From Prinia subflava (Eukaryota; Chordata; Aves; Passeriformes; Cisticolidae): a stretch of DNA of 64,000 nt. The stretch spans positions 44,276,767 to 44,340,766 of the forward strand of contig NC_086251.1 of the NCBI RefSeq assembly GCF_021018805.1, given 5' to 3'. How positions within the stretch are numbered: the stretch's first letter is position 1; each line of letters starts with the position of its first letter. The translations under genes and the position numbers were made by a program. Below the pieces are notes generated by a model. The model did no database searches, was not told where the DNA came from, and saw only the letters and a program-made list of their open reading frames with translations. Of the stretch, positions 1 to 14,110 are shown piece by piece.

Positions 1-3000
1 CTTGGTTTTGGAACCAAATAAAGAATCAGATTTGTTCATGTGACCTAACAGTGTTGATTTCAGTACCTGAATAATGCATACTAGACCTCCTTTTCAGTCA
101 GAGGACAGAAATAAGGACTTTTAGATGTAATTTGTCAGAGGTTAGGACTGGTTGTTTATATCTGCATCTAGATATTACAGATTTTCTCAATTTATTATAA
201 AGGAATAGCCTTTTATTTAATTCTTAATCAATAACTTTTCCCTAGATAGCTGTGTGAAAATGTGTGTAGTATGGTTCTAGGGGACAAAAGACTTAGAATC
301 TGATTATCCCCCTAATATTTATAATCAAGGACTTTGTAGTTAATAATTTAGAATTTCCTTCTGGTAAAACTAGTTGTATTTGTTAATGTTTTTCTCATTT
401 GACTGTTTTCCTGACATCTGTATTTGTGTTTAAATATTCACAGAGTAAATGACTGTAAAACAGAAATAAAGCTGAATGATGTGTATACAAAATTTTCAGA
501 AATTTTAGTTAGAAAATTATGTAAATAGTTTTTAACCTCTAGCCTGTGTCATTTTGCTTGTCATTCCATTTATTATTTTTCTCCCTAATGGCTAAATCAC
601 AAACCTTACTTGCTGAATGTTCAATAGAATATTTGCCTAAAGACACACTTTACTAGTTCAAACAGAAATAAAAATCAGGTACTTCAGAGAGCTGTTTACA
701 CACTTACTTTCATTCTCTCTGGGATACGTATACAATCTGGATTCCTCTCCCACTACTTAAAATCAGGTAATTAATAGTAATTTAGAATTTCCTTTCTGAA
801 GACTTTCTAATGTTGATTTGAATGAATAAATACAGATGAGTTTGTATATATATTTATGAGATGAAATATAACAAAAAAGAGGAAGCCATAGATTATCCCT
901 GTCTCAACTGTAGTGACTTTATGGCTGAAATCAGATGCTTAACTATTTTGCCACACAACATTTCAAAGTTAAATGTACACTAGCTCTTCAAGCAGCTCAA
1001 AAGAGCTCATCTGACTGCCTCACACAGACTGAAAAGTCAGGGTCTCAGACAGTCTTTCAAGAGAAAGCACTGGGTTTGGACTCTCTAAACAGAGTCTGTG
1101 ATTTTCTGAAGTCCATTGTTTAAATAAAACTCCATTCTGCTGACCAAGATAGACACAGACAGTCCTGGCTCAAGTTCAAGAAACCAAGAATGCTGAAGCT
1201 TGTTTTCTCTACCTGTAGAGAACTGCATTGCTCTCTGGATGTTGTCCTACCAAGTTTGAGAAGTTGGCTGTGGTCCAAATCAAACACCCTCTGTTGGCTC
1301 TCCTTTTGGCGTCTGCACTCTACTTTGTAAAAATCCAAGACAGAAAAAAATCAAGAAAGTCATAATGCTTTAAAGATCTGAAAAAGCTTGATAAAACCCA
1401 TGACCTGACTGTTTTTCTGCCTGGAATGTTAAGACAGAAAGTCTAACTGTGGAGCAGTCTGAGGCATTGCTCCCAAAGGTGAATGAACCTGGCCGGTTTC
1501 CCGAGTCTACATTGGAAATCACTGCACAGTGAAAGCCTGTTTAAGATTTTTCTTGCTGGCATTTATATGATTATATATTTAGAACTCTATTAACACAGAC
1601 ACTAATTCACTGGGAATGAACTAATCCCATTTCACACTTTGAATTTATGGTTGGTGCCAAAGATTGTAAGCTTAGTTACAGGATTTTATGGAGCAGTCTG
1701 TCATTCATACATTTATTTCTGGTGGTGCTGGTGGGGATTTCTAGAACACTTGGAAGGTTAATAAACCAGATTGTACTAATTTCTTACAAGTTCTTGCTTG
1801 CTTTCTCTTTACTCTTTCATTATCTGAATCCTACCAGATCTGCAAGGACTGTTCTTTGAAGAACAGATACTATGAAGGAAAAGATAGAGGAAATAGCATC
1901 GTGGGGAAGATACAGGCATGATAAAAGAGTGCAAAAAGTAGTATGGGAGATGGTTTCTCTGTTTAGCCTTTGTCTTGTTCTCTTGGAGTAGAACTCTTGG
2001 TTTACTGCAGAAATAGCCTTTGTAAAACATTACAGAAGACATTCAAGAAATTTAATGACCAATTATAAATTCTAGGAATAACTGCCCAGGCAAATATAGA
2101 AGACATTGTAATTTTGTATGCAGAACAAATTCTTCACTACATGGAGAACTTTTTCACGTAATAACTCATTACCATTAGAAGATACATGTTCATCGTGAAA
2201 AGGACTGGTGAGGAAATGAAATATGGGTTATTGAACACACCAACAAAGGGCTTTAATACTCTTAAATCCACATACACTTTGTATATAATATTTTCATACT
2301 GTTTATATGGCTTTTGTATCTGTTTTTATGAATTCTTGAGTTTCCAGTAGTATTCTCAGAGACAAAGCACATTAATGGCATGTTTAATTTTCCTTAGTTT
2401 CTAAAACTGAGCTTTATGCCTTATAATTAATGTTTTGTAGAATGAACCTACTACTTGAAATTTTGCTTTCTCATCATCTTAGTCCTCCACCTCTTAGCTG
2501 ATAAACTACATAGGCATTTATTAGAAGCAACAATTCACTAGGTCCTTAACACACCTTTTTAAGTGATGATGGTCAATGCCCTTATATCAGCAAAATGTTA
2601 AGAAAGAAAAGCTGATTTTTTTCACCAAAGTGAACTGCAAAACTGGGAAGGCATCTTTTTACTAAACTATTAGAAGTTTACTTTCTTTTTTTAAAATTAC
2701 TTAATGACATCTCTTCCTAGACCAGTAAAATGCTACCATAACACAAACCTCACGTCATCACTTGTGTGTCCTCATTTGATGAAATCGGGGAAGTGAAAAC
2801 ATGGTTCATAAGATCTGAGCACCTAACTTTTATTGTATGAACGTCACTTTAAATATAATTAAACATAAGAGAACTATTACAGAATTGGAAGAAGAGTATT
2901 ATATTCCCTCCCTTCCCCCTCATTTGTCCTATACATTTGACCTTAATTCCAGAATATACTGTGCAATGGTTTGTCCTTTACATCTAGTTAGGAATCTGGG

Positions 3001-6000
3001 ACATTGAAATTCTCTTTAACATTGCCCAGAATGAGCTTCTGTTGAACTTTGGTGTGAAAACAAAGAATCATGAATGTGTAAGTGCAGAGGATGCCTGAAA
3101 GGAATTTGAAAAGGAATCTGAACATCAAAGTCATGGATGGAGAGTGAAATACTCTCCCACTTTTAAACTGATGGTGTTTAAAATCAGAGGATTAAAATTC
3201 AATTTTCAGGTCATCTTAGATTAATCATTTTTAGGAATTACAATTTCTGGGGTGTCATTTACCTCCTGTTACATGCAGCAGACTTAGTAGCCATTTTATC
3301 TGGATGGGAAAAAAAAAAAAAAGAAGTGCAAGCAAACCATAGATTTCAAAAGACATGTTCAAAGCACACAGTGGCACACAGATATGATGTGTAGTGACAC
3401 CACTGAGAATTAAATATTGTTATGTAATATAACTATACTTACCTTTATAAAACATTCTGTGTCCATAAAATTTTATGAGCCATGGGTAGAAAGAATGAAG
3501 GTTATTGCATAGTGTGGTGCATATTTTCTCAGATAGAAAATCCACAGCTCTTTCTGTGTTTTGTATGTGCCAGTCATTCTGTTGTGCCCAACAGCAGAGA
3601 TAAAGTTCACGTTTAGCTAAAAAGCTGCTTAAGTGGCTAAGACAAGCTAAAAAACTAAACTGTGGAACTAACCAGGTTTGTAGCATACAGGTTTTATCCA
3701 ACATGAAGTGGTATTAAAAGTTCACATTAACACTGCTTTACAATATTATATGTAAAGCTAGTAATAAAAGGCAACATACTATTTTATGAAGAGAAAGCTT
3801 GTTGGTAAACATTCATGAGGTCTACACACAGAATTACTCTGAAATGGACACCTGCTCATGTTTTGCATGAAAATACTCTCTTGTATAGTTGATATCTCAT
3901 CAGATTCAGAAAGGATTTTGCAAAATGTTTCAAAAATCTTGTTTATCTCAGCTTTATAACAGATCAGCAAACTAAACCAGAAAGGAACAAAAGACCATCA
4001 CTGATTCTGTTTCCAGAGGGCTCACAATTTCCAGCTACACGATTACCATAACAATTTGTTAGCCCAAACACAAGTACATAGACTGATCTGGAAGTTGGAA
4101 TTCTCCATTTTTGGTTAATGCAAAGCTCCTCTGAACACCTTCACAGAATTATGAACAGAGTGGCATGAATAGCCAGGATTTTTGTCTGTGAGCCACAGCA
4201 TGAAAAACAAACTGAAGAGTATTTTTTCACTCAAAGCAAATGCAAAATACGTTAACATCATTTGCATCTTTATCACTCCACCACCTAAGAAATGATGTTC
4301 AGTCTGCTTGTTCATATACTTTATTGCATATATTTGATTTTTTAAACCAAAATAGTATTTTGGCAAATTTCTAAATATTTTCTTTGCACACTGAAATTGT
4401 GATTAGTCTAAATCTTATCAAAATTCAGACATTATGTGCTTTGTATATATGAATCCACACCTATTGTCCAGAAGCAGTGATCAAAAATTGATCCTTAAGA
4501 CTGTTTTTAATGTAAAAGAGAAACTTTTTGCTGTAAATTCTGGGTTAGGTTAATTCTGGGAAGAAAGGACATGGCATGTTGCTTTAGAAAAGAAAATTGG
4601 AATGTATTTGAAGTTGCTTATGGCTTGTAATGTCAAAAAGAGCCCTAAGCAAGACAGATCGGTGAGCCGATCAGGGGAGATGGTCACAAGTGCAGAGTAA
4701 ATGCAATTTATCATTTGACTCCATATTTTATCATAGTCCTGCCTGCCTATGTATATCTGGTCCTGATCCTGCCAAATTGCATTCCAAAGAACATTTTTTC
4801 TTTGATGTAAATAGAAGCAGGAACATATTTAATCTGCCTGTTACAGTACTATAGCCTGTGTATACAGTATAAAATCTACTTCAGTCTTTCCCTTCTTTCT
4901 TTATCCAGTCCAGATTTCCTCTTGACAATAATGGTATTTTTAATCCTGAAGGTAGCTGAGGAGAAGGAGGTTTTTTGGGGTTATTTCTTAGGGTTTTTTT
5001 TTTTTTACTTTTTACCTGTCTAGATATAGCTTTAAAATCCTGAAAACTCCTGACTTCTATTTTAAAATGATTCAACAAAAGGAGTCAGAATAGAGAGGTG
5101 ATAAAAAAGATGAGGTTGTTAGAATCGTTAGAAAAGAATTTTAAAGAAAATGCCAATACCAGTGAGTACAAACACCACATTTTCAAAATTGTAGTTATAT
5201 CTGAAAATTATATAGACACAATTTGACATCATTCAGCTCAAGTGAATGTCACATGAATTTTTACAATGCTAGTCAGTTTACCAGTGATGATGAGAAACCA
5301 ATAAAGTACAGACATAAACAATGTTAAACTGGAAGTTCAGCATTACAGAGAATGGATTTTAATCGCCTCAGGAAAATCTAAATAATTGACACGTGTAAAC
5401 AATTCCTAATACTGTGTGTTTTAAAACACGATGACACAGACACAATGTCCATCAGTTTGTTGCAATCAGTTTGAGCTGTATCAGGCCACAGAATTAGGGT
5501 CCAAGGAATTCGAATGTGAGGTAAAAAATTAAAAGTAAAAGAAAAGAGTGCAAGAAAGATGTGGAGAAAAAAACAGGCAATAAAAGAAATGTTCTTACAT
5601 TGTAAGAAAGCAGGATTGCAAACCTCCCTTATTGATCATAGGGAAAGAACTACTCCCTAACTCCAATTATGGAGTTCCATTTTGCTTGGCTTTTTTTTCC
5701 ACTTTCAGCAGGTGGTGGGAGGAAAGACTTGATTTAGCTATGATTAGCATTTTCCCACAGGAAATGTTTAAAGTATTAATAAATACATATTGAACTGCAC
5801 TCTCAGAAAAATGTACAAGAAAATTGCTTTGAAGTATGTGATGAAAATCACATTTTGCCCATAAACAAGAAAGAGGAATTGTTCCACTTCCAGCTTTGTG
5901 TAAGACTGCTTGTGTTAGCTTTTAGAACTGGATTGCAAAGAAGCACTGCAGAATTACTGCAGATGAGTCATTTTATCCACAAACAGAAATTTGATAAAGG

Positions 6001-8444
6001 TATCTGACTCTTAGCAGGAATTTCATTAATTGTGCTCAGGCAAGTTGTTCAAAGAGTAAAGCAATCAGTCTAAAGTTCCTATCATAAAGCCTCCAAAAAT
6101 CTTAATTCTTTCATTATATCATTGTTAAGTACTTGAGTAGTATAGAAAATGTAGATAACACAAAGGGGAAGCATCCTGAAACCACAAACAAAAACTAAGA
6201 CTGACAGTTGAGGTCCATGAGTATTTTTGGGATTATTTCATACTCCAAGTGTCAGTTTATTTATCTGAACAACAGAGATAATCAAATTCATCAATATGAA
6301 AAGCAGAAGGTTACAAGCACTTGACATAATCATGTCATATGGCAAATAAGTGGTCATTGCTCCTAATCATTTCAAAATGATTGTGTAACTTGCTTATAGA
6401 TGTATTTTTCCTGTCCATGGTAATTCCTGTGAAGCAAACTTATTTTAAGTTAAAGCTTCTTACCCTCTAGGCCTTTGTCTAGTGCTGTGAGTTAGGTTGG
6501 GAATCTATCATATTCCAATTATTAATCTAATAATACTCTATGCCTTAATATTGTTTTTTCTTGTGTTAGGTGAATATTATTAATGACAATAAGAACTTAA
6601 CTGGATTGCTGTGCTTCTAATCTAGACACAGAATTGGATTGTTGTGTGAATCACTGAGCTTTCTAACCCTTTTTTAATCTGGTGTGTGGTTTTTTCTGAT
6701 TTTTTTTTTTTTTCTTTCCCCAGTAGACTCTCATTGAACTGTTCAAAATTTCAGGAGGGGAGAGGAGAAGCCAGAAATGAAAGCAAGTGGGTCCAGGGGA
6801 GCCCGTTGCAAAAATAATAAAATACCTTGGTGGGATAAAAGACAGCTTGTGTGTTAAAGACAGCTCTGAGGAGACCTTTGTCTGAGGCCCTGGAGTCACC
6901 CTCAGTATTACTTAATTGAAATCAGAATTAGCAACAGGAATGTTTGCATATTATCAGCATGATCAGGACAAAGCCTGTGGTGCTGTGGGCAGACTCACAA
7001 TAGAAGGGATTGTGGTGTGGTGTGGGAAGATAATGCAGAAATGATACAAAGGCCCACAGGGACAAAGGCAAAATGATTTAGCTTATAAATAATTGTAACA
7101 TACATTTTATAAAAGGCAGCTGGATTGCAAACCTGGATAGATTTTCTTATTAAAAGGAATGATTCCGGTTCGATTTTGATGCTGGCATGAGGATTTTCTG
7201 ACCAGAAAACCCTGGACAAACACCAGTACCACCACAAAAACTGAGAAACGATAGTTCTGTTGTAGAGGGGAAATTATTTCCTGAAATGTAGTATGTGTAA
7301 TCTTTTTGCTCAATCTGATTTTAAATAGTTTCCCCACATAGTTATTTTCAAGTGTTCAAAGGAGGTGACAAACCTTCATGGAAAACTTAATAACTATTTT
7401 CTTCATAGGCATATGTTTTCTCAGCTAACTGTACCACTGGTGAAAACTGCCAGATTAGCACCCTTTGACACCAAAACTCTTTATTTATTCACCTAATATG
7501 TAAAACATAATCAGTATTTCAGTGTGCTCTGTTCCATAGAAAAGGCCAGGCTGTTGTCCTGGAAAGCCTTAGGCATAGAAAAGAAAAAGAGGGAACATCT
7601 ATCTCTGAAGTGTAAACAACACTTGATTTTAAAAACACATGAGAATCTGAATTAGACCACACAGCTGGGGGATATGAAAGTGTTTTTTCTTAAATGGGCT
7701 AGGTATTGTGTAAGTATTTTAAAGTATTTTAAATGAGATAGACTCCTTCAGCATCTGTGTCTTATTTGTATGATTTTCTCAACAGCAATAAAAATACAAA
7801 TTATTTGATTATTTCTCAAGGCCCTGTTCATAAGTTATAGGGAGTGCTTTCAAACAAACTGCTGTTCACTGTTGGGAATACCCTACTTTAAATGCCCCAA
7901 TGCATTTCAGGGTAGACATCAGTGGGAATCAGATGGAAAAATACAAGTAAATGAGAAATTATAAAAGAGAATATTAGTTACGCATTGATAAGGAAAAGAG
8001 GGTACACAAAAATCATGAAACAAAGACAATCATCAGCAGTAATGCAGATCCTGGATTTTTTTGGAAGTATGGTAACATATGCAATAATTGGAGGACTAAG
8101 AACAGTATATGACAGGCAGGAACTACTGGGCCTGACATCCAGGGTGAGTAAAGAGCAAAGAAAACTCTGACCATTCTTGGCATCACAAGGAAAGCTTACA
8201 AAGGTGGACAGAGATAATGTACTACATCTCTCACTCAGAAATCTTGTACAAATCAGATTTACTTCTCTGCCTGACATTCTGTCATCTTAGCAGAGAGATG
8301 GGTTTTTGTTAAGAGGGAACCTAAATTAAAAAGGGACAGCCTGGCCTACAAAATCTAGTTTTCCACCTGTGCACTTGCCGTATCTTTTTTGCAGGATATT
8401 TTAACATCCTTACCCATGACCTGGAGTGGAGGTGTGTGGCAGGA
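1..8444. other. Unique non-coding stretch, no gene seen
   Basis: AT-rich sequence with stops dense in all six frames; open frames stay below about 100 codons and none resembles a known protein. The only low-complexity sites I see are short homopolymers: an A run at 3309-3322, a T run near 4994-5006 and a T run at 6700-6713. No CR1 or LTR signature was recognised before 8.4 kb. It could be intergenic or intronic, and the window alone cannot decide. Confidence 0.6.
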
Positions 8445-8686
8445 GAGTGATAAACAACAGGAATAAAGGGAAACTGGCTTGATAGAAAGACAATTTTTTT
8501 GCCAGGAAGACAGTCAAGCAGTGGAGCAAGTTACTCAAAGAAGTGTCCTTACTTTGAGATTTCCAAGATCTCACTAGACAATTTCCTGAAGGATTTGTTC
8601 TGGTCTTGTGCTGACCCTGGTTTCAGCAGTAAGGCAAGGTAGAGAGCTCTTGAGGTCCCTTGCAGCCTGAGTTATTGTATGATAGC
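8445..8686 (+). mobile_element. CR1 LINE, diverged 3'-end fragment
   Basis: The segment follows the order of a CR1 3' terminus: a degraded match to the end of ORF2 (the 'caagcagtggagcaag' region near 8513-8528), then a 'gagatttccaagatct' block, a spacer like 'gctgaccctg' at 8610-8619, and the closing 'tgaggtcccttgcagcctga' at 8651-8670. It ends with 'gttattgtatgatag', a decayed form of the CR1 3' octamer. CR1 is the dominant avian LINE; copies are usually 5'-truncated, as here. Divergence is high, so this is an old insertion. The 5' limit is uncertain, and weak similarity may extend up to about 100 bases further upstream. No frame is intact. Confidence 0.7.
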
Positions 8687-11600
8687 CTCTCTTCAAAGCT
8701 CTGCATTTAGAGGTTTTCAGACCTCTCTGTGGCTTACTCAGACATACATCTGAAAAACCAAGTCTCTTATCCTTCAGTATACAGGGGTTTTTCAAAAACT
8801 GATTGTGAGAATAAACCTGAAGAGACTTAGTAAATCTATTCTTTTTCAGGATGGCTTTTTCTCTTCAGCTTTCAAAATCTGCCTTTTTTTTGGTCTTTAT
8901 TGAAAGTCTTCTTAGAAATTGATTTTTTCCTCTTCTCTTTGTTTCTTCATGGCTGGATTGTTTCCTTTCTTTAGGCATTTTCATTTTGAATTTTAAATAT
9001 TGATTAATATCCTTCTTGCTTCTCATTCCAAGAGTAATAGAAATTTTGGACTTTCAACAAAGAAGACAAGAATGATTCTGTTTTTCCAGCTCAAATTCTA
9101 CTGGATAAATAAACAGTTTAGATTTTATTCTGGGATTTTTTAGGTAAGAAGATGAAAGAAATACTTTTTTTCCCCATATTACATTAATGTTTAGATAGAG
9201 GATCAGAATTTCTTCAGTCTGAATCACTTGAACAGGCATAGACATTCTGTAAGACTTTTGTTTACACAAAAGAAGAAAATCAGTTCCAGATTAAGGCATT
9301 TCTTTGTAGCTGTCTAGAGGAGATTTAAGTGTCCAGGCTCCTGTCACAACCCATACATTCAGTGGAGCTGGAGTGCTGTTCAGTTAGCCAGCATTGGAGA
9401 ACTGATTTAAAATAAGCCAAGGCACTTCTTGCTTGCTACTGAATGTATTGTTCAGATATTTCCAGACCATAGGGGTCCTGAGATGCCTTGCTCACATGTA
9501 GAAACCTGTGTTGAATCTCTCCCAAATGGACACACTTCTGAAAACATTACACTAAGAGGAAATCTGATACTTCTCTGGAAGTTAAGGGAATGGTACAGTT
9601 TTATAGTTACCCCAATAACTTTATTCTTAAATTATTAAATGATTTTCTATCTACTCCATTATATATAAGATGATATATCTTCACAGACATGGACATTAAC
9701 TATCCAGAGGAATACAATTTTATTTTAAGTGCTTTTCTTATACACATTTTCTTATATTCTCTTTTACATTATTTTCATACAGATAAGATATATGTATGAA
9801 CTTTTTTTTCCCTAGGAAATTATGTACACTAGTGTTGTCAAACGGTATTTTGTGCAATATAATTTGACATTTTAAATTCATTTAACCTGTTTGAATATAG
9901 GTTGTTTGGACAGTAGCTTCAAGTGATTCAGCTGGCTTTGGTGTTATTTACAATTGAGGGGTGACTTAAATCAGGAATCATGCAGTGAGGTAAACCTGGG
10001 TTAAGTATATCATTACCTGGAGCATTTACAGCCGTCTGTGGTATATCAAACAGAAAATGGAATCAAAGTAAGCCAAAATTACTGACCTATAGATGACACA
10101 CATGATCATGAATAGAAACAGACAAATTCCTATTAGATTATAAATTAGCTGTAGGAGGAGAAAGACCTGTATTTTAGTGATTCCAGAAATAAAGAAGTTC
10201 ATAATTTGACTGCCATGCTGTAATATTCCACCCTTATGATCAGTTTTAGAAGGATCTACTGTTTAGCCTTAGATATATTTTTCATAACAGCTGAAAAGAT
10301 GTCCAGTTCCTCAGGTCAGGTGTCTTCAAATTCATGGTCTTCTAAAATTGTTCTATGGCATCCATGAAGACTCTGCTATCTTCTCACCAGGTCCACAAAC
10401 TACTCTCTCTAAAGTGACAGAGAGTCACGTAGTGGTAATTAATCAAGTAATCCAAGGTAATACTAAGCTTATATATTAAACTAGTTCAGATTTGAAACAC
10501 ATCTATAAGTTAGACTGTTGCCAATTTCCAGTTCCATATATGGCTTATGTATGTGTCTGCAGAAATAGAACCTATATAGGTTAACTTGAGTCATTTAGGA
10601 GAGCACCATAAAAAGGAATGGGGTTTGTACCTCTCACAGCCCTTAAAGCAAATTATAAAGTAAAAATGAACTTACAAAATTACTGGCCCAGTATGGTGAC
10701 AAAATATGATCTTCCAGTGAACCAGCCTGTTTTGTCCCTTGTCTTTGATCATTTGCCAGAACCTCCTGCCTGGTCCATAGCTAAAGGCATTTAACTATGG
10801 TATCACCACCCTTCATCGTACCTGCACTGGGCAAACAAAGCCCATTAATGAGGATGTGATCTCGTGATATTTAACTCATATCTAACTCTAACACAGTGGT
10901 TAGCAAAATAAGTCTTGTTCATAAGGTATCCCTCAGCTCTTCATTCATAGTCTTCTCCTTATTTTTTGTTTTTGGATAGACAAGTAATAAACACTTCTTT
11001 TTTCCCCTAATCTCCACTTAAATAATTTCCAGCTGCTCAGCATGAACATTGAAGCAAACATATTCTAGATACCACCTCCATTATGCAAATCCTTGGCCTA
11101 CCCTATAGACCCAAAATTTCCAGCAGTAAATCAAACACTTAGTTTCCAAGATTGCCTAAAATGGCCTGCAGTCAGATAATACATTAACTTGTAATCCTTG
11201 TTTCATCACATATCAATATATTTGACCTTAGATGTCATTCATCTCTACTAACCATGGAACATAAGATCTAATAATTCATTTGCCTTCATGGTGTTTGAAA
11301 TCCTGACCCAAAAAGAAACCTGCAAGAATGACTGCAACCTTAAACAGTAATGAGTATAGTTAGTGAGTTAATTCTTCTAAACCACTGTAATATAGATTAT
11401 TTTATATAGAGGTATTTAAAGTACAATAGGCCTTTCCTTTTCAAACTATTTAGTTATATAATATTTTTTTCACAGATGCTTTGACTCATTTACTGCAAAA
11501 TACAAACCCATACTGGAGATAAATAAGGTTCATGGAGTAAAAGAGACTGTTGTTTATCAGTTTAATAACTCATTCAATACAACAGTTTTAAAACTGAGGA

Positions 11601-13929
11601 AAATTAATAAGGAGTTGGTTTTAGGAAAATTATTTAAGAGCGTCCAATTAACACCTCTAATCTGAACAATTAACAAGAATCCTGGAAAAAGGTATTCTAT
11701 TTCTTTGATTGGCTTGGATAGCTGAAATGAAACCTTTCATTGGGTTTAACTTCAGAATCAGGTACCTCATTTCTTCAGTAGAGGACTTGGAGGTCCAATT
11801 TGCTGCAGTGACAAGCTGGTAGTGCCACAAATTAACAATACTGCTCTGAACACTTTGTATATTGTAAATTTTTCTGTACAAAGGCAAGGAATATCTGAAC
11901 ATCTGTACCTAAAAAAATTGACTATAATCTCTCTGTACAACAAATTCCTTTTCAGAAAAAAAAAACCCTCTATTTTTTCACATGGATATTAAATGCATAA
12001 ACTGAAAGAGATATTGAGGAAATACAGGGTTCTATGAAGGAAACTACAGCCCCATAAAGAACTTGATAATAAAAGGAAGAGGGCTGTAAGGGGTAAAGGG
12101 GTTGAACAGTATGCAGCACATAAGTCATAAGGCCTATGCTAATAAACTGGTGGTGAAAATATCTAAAATGGTTTAGAATCAAGTAAAGGTTTTGTATACC
12201 ATGAAGGAAGGAAGTCATAGGCATTTTAAATCGGGTATTGAATTGTACGGTATACTCACAAGAGAAGAAAAATAAGATGCTTTAATAATTCTTAATTATT
12301 GCTTTCCTATTCTGGGGTGCCTGAAATATACCTGGTTCTTTGTCACATTGACTTTTTGTAGTTCCAAAGTCATCTATGGATTTCAATTCACTGTGTGTAA
12401 TTCCTCTTACAAATACAAGAACCTAAGCCTACATCAGCCTACGTCAAGATCTCAATTCAGAAATAAAAGGATTTAAAAAGCACTTTGATTCAGAAACGAG
12501 TGCCCACTGATTTGCAATCAAAGTTATTAAGTCTAAGTACGTCAGTATTTATGTTAAATGGCATATGGCAGTGACACCTGGGAACTGCAGTATTTAGTCA
12601 CTACCTGTGTGTGCTACATATTTGTCTAAAGATCACTTCAAATTTTTTTCAGAACTCAGAATCCTTTTGGGTGCTTCTATTCACGTTTGTGTGGTACATT
12701 TAAATGAGTATAGAGTAAGCAGTATGGAAATGGTTTTTTTTAGCCCTAAAATCTGTTACTATCTAAATTGCCAGTGCTAGAGTGGTTGACCTTCACTTTA
12801 GGTCTTCTTGCCCTGTTATTATAGAAATAACAGAAACATATTTTCACAGAATGTATTCACTTCAGCTTTTAATGGATACCACATTTGTCACTTCTCAAGA
12901 CAAGGACCCATGGATAATGCTCAAATGACAGCATTATAGAATAAATGTCACGTACGACTGAGACATGATTGCAGTTTGTTTGGATCATTTTGTATTCTAT
13001 CAGCACACAAGAGGGGCACATAATTCAGACACTAATGTGATAAATCTCACAACAAAATGAAAATTGCAGGGTTTATTCCTTATGCAATCTCCTGTAACAG
13101 TAGGAATAATTATGAATTTTAAGGAAGAAAGAAAAAGTAATATGGTGGGAGTAGAGGAAACAAGTAACATGATTAGGGAAAAAGCAAAGAGTCCATTTTA
13201 TTTTAAAACTTTGATGAATGATGTTTTATAAAGAGTAAGTTTTTATTAAGAGCAGGAAAGTTTTTAAACAGTTGAAAGGTTGTAGGTATCCATTGTAGAT
13301 AAAAGGTATCCAGTTGTCTGCAATTAGGATGCCAGAAAGCATATCTGAATTACTACCACTTTTAAAAAAGAAAACAGAAATCATAATTAAATTGTTTGTA
13401 GATTTTTCCAGGAATTAAATAGTGCACATTTGGATTAATGGTACCTCAAGTTTATTGCTATATGTAAGGTTAATTCTTGACATGTTTATGCATTTCAATT
13501 ACACCTGCAGCAGTGGAGACCTTCAATTTTGTCCTTATATGTTTCTTTTTTTAAGATCAACTAAGAGAAAAGGGCTCTCCCATGCTCAAAACAAAAGCTT
13601 TTAATTTTTTTTATAAATTAGATGCTCTACTAGCTTTTGATATATAGATTTATGAAACAATTTGAAAACAATAATTGTATTTAGAAAAGGCCCAGTACAT
13701 AGCTATGTCCAAAGCAGTACATTACAATATTGCTAAGAAGCAACACTAACTGAGCTAGGAATCTACACATTGTACTTCCCCATCCTCCTCTGTTACCCCC
13801 AAGTGCACACAGGTGCTTGAGCAAAAGAAATCACACAAATGGGTTTGCCTTTGCCTGAAGCAGGAATAACCCAGGCTGTTTTCCCCAGCATATTTTTATG
13901 TGCTCTACAGGAAGTTTATTCCTTTCCAC
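8687..13929. other. Unique non-coding stretch, no gene seen
   Basis: AT-rich unique sequence. Frames are short and resemble nothing I know. A slightly GC-richer patch at about 10690-10870 shows no coding pattern, no repeat family I recognise and no splice-site arrangement worth calling. Confidence 0.55.
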
Positions 13930-14110
13930 ATGTATATAAAAGATTGAGCAGAGTTGGCCCTACTGGCAATCCTCTAGTGATGAGTAACTAGATAATTTTT
14001 GGTTAGTGTTTGTCCTCACGTTTGAAAGTCCCACCACCACTGCCCACTGGAAATCTTTTCAGCCCATTGTATTGTTTAAATTTTACACAAGCTGGTCAAT
14101 CATAGTGGAT
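13930..14110 (-). mobile_element. Probable very old CR1 fragment (ORF2 part)
   Basis: Read on the plus strand, this follows the reverse-complement order of part of CR1 ORF2: a 'gagcagagttggccctactgg' type block near 13947-13967, a degraded 'actagtgact' equivalent, then 'ccaccaccactgcccactgg' at about 14031-14050 and 'cagcccattg' at 14060-14069. In younger CR1 copies these blocks occur in the same order. Identity is low and the ends are approximate. It could be chance similarity in one block, but the conserved order of several blocks favours a decayed CR1. Confidence 0.4.
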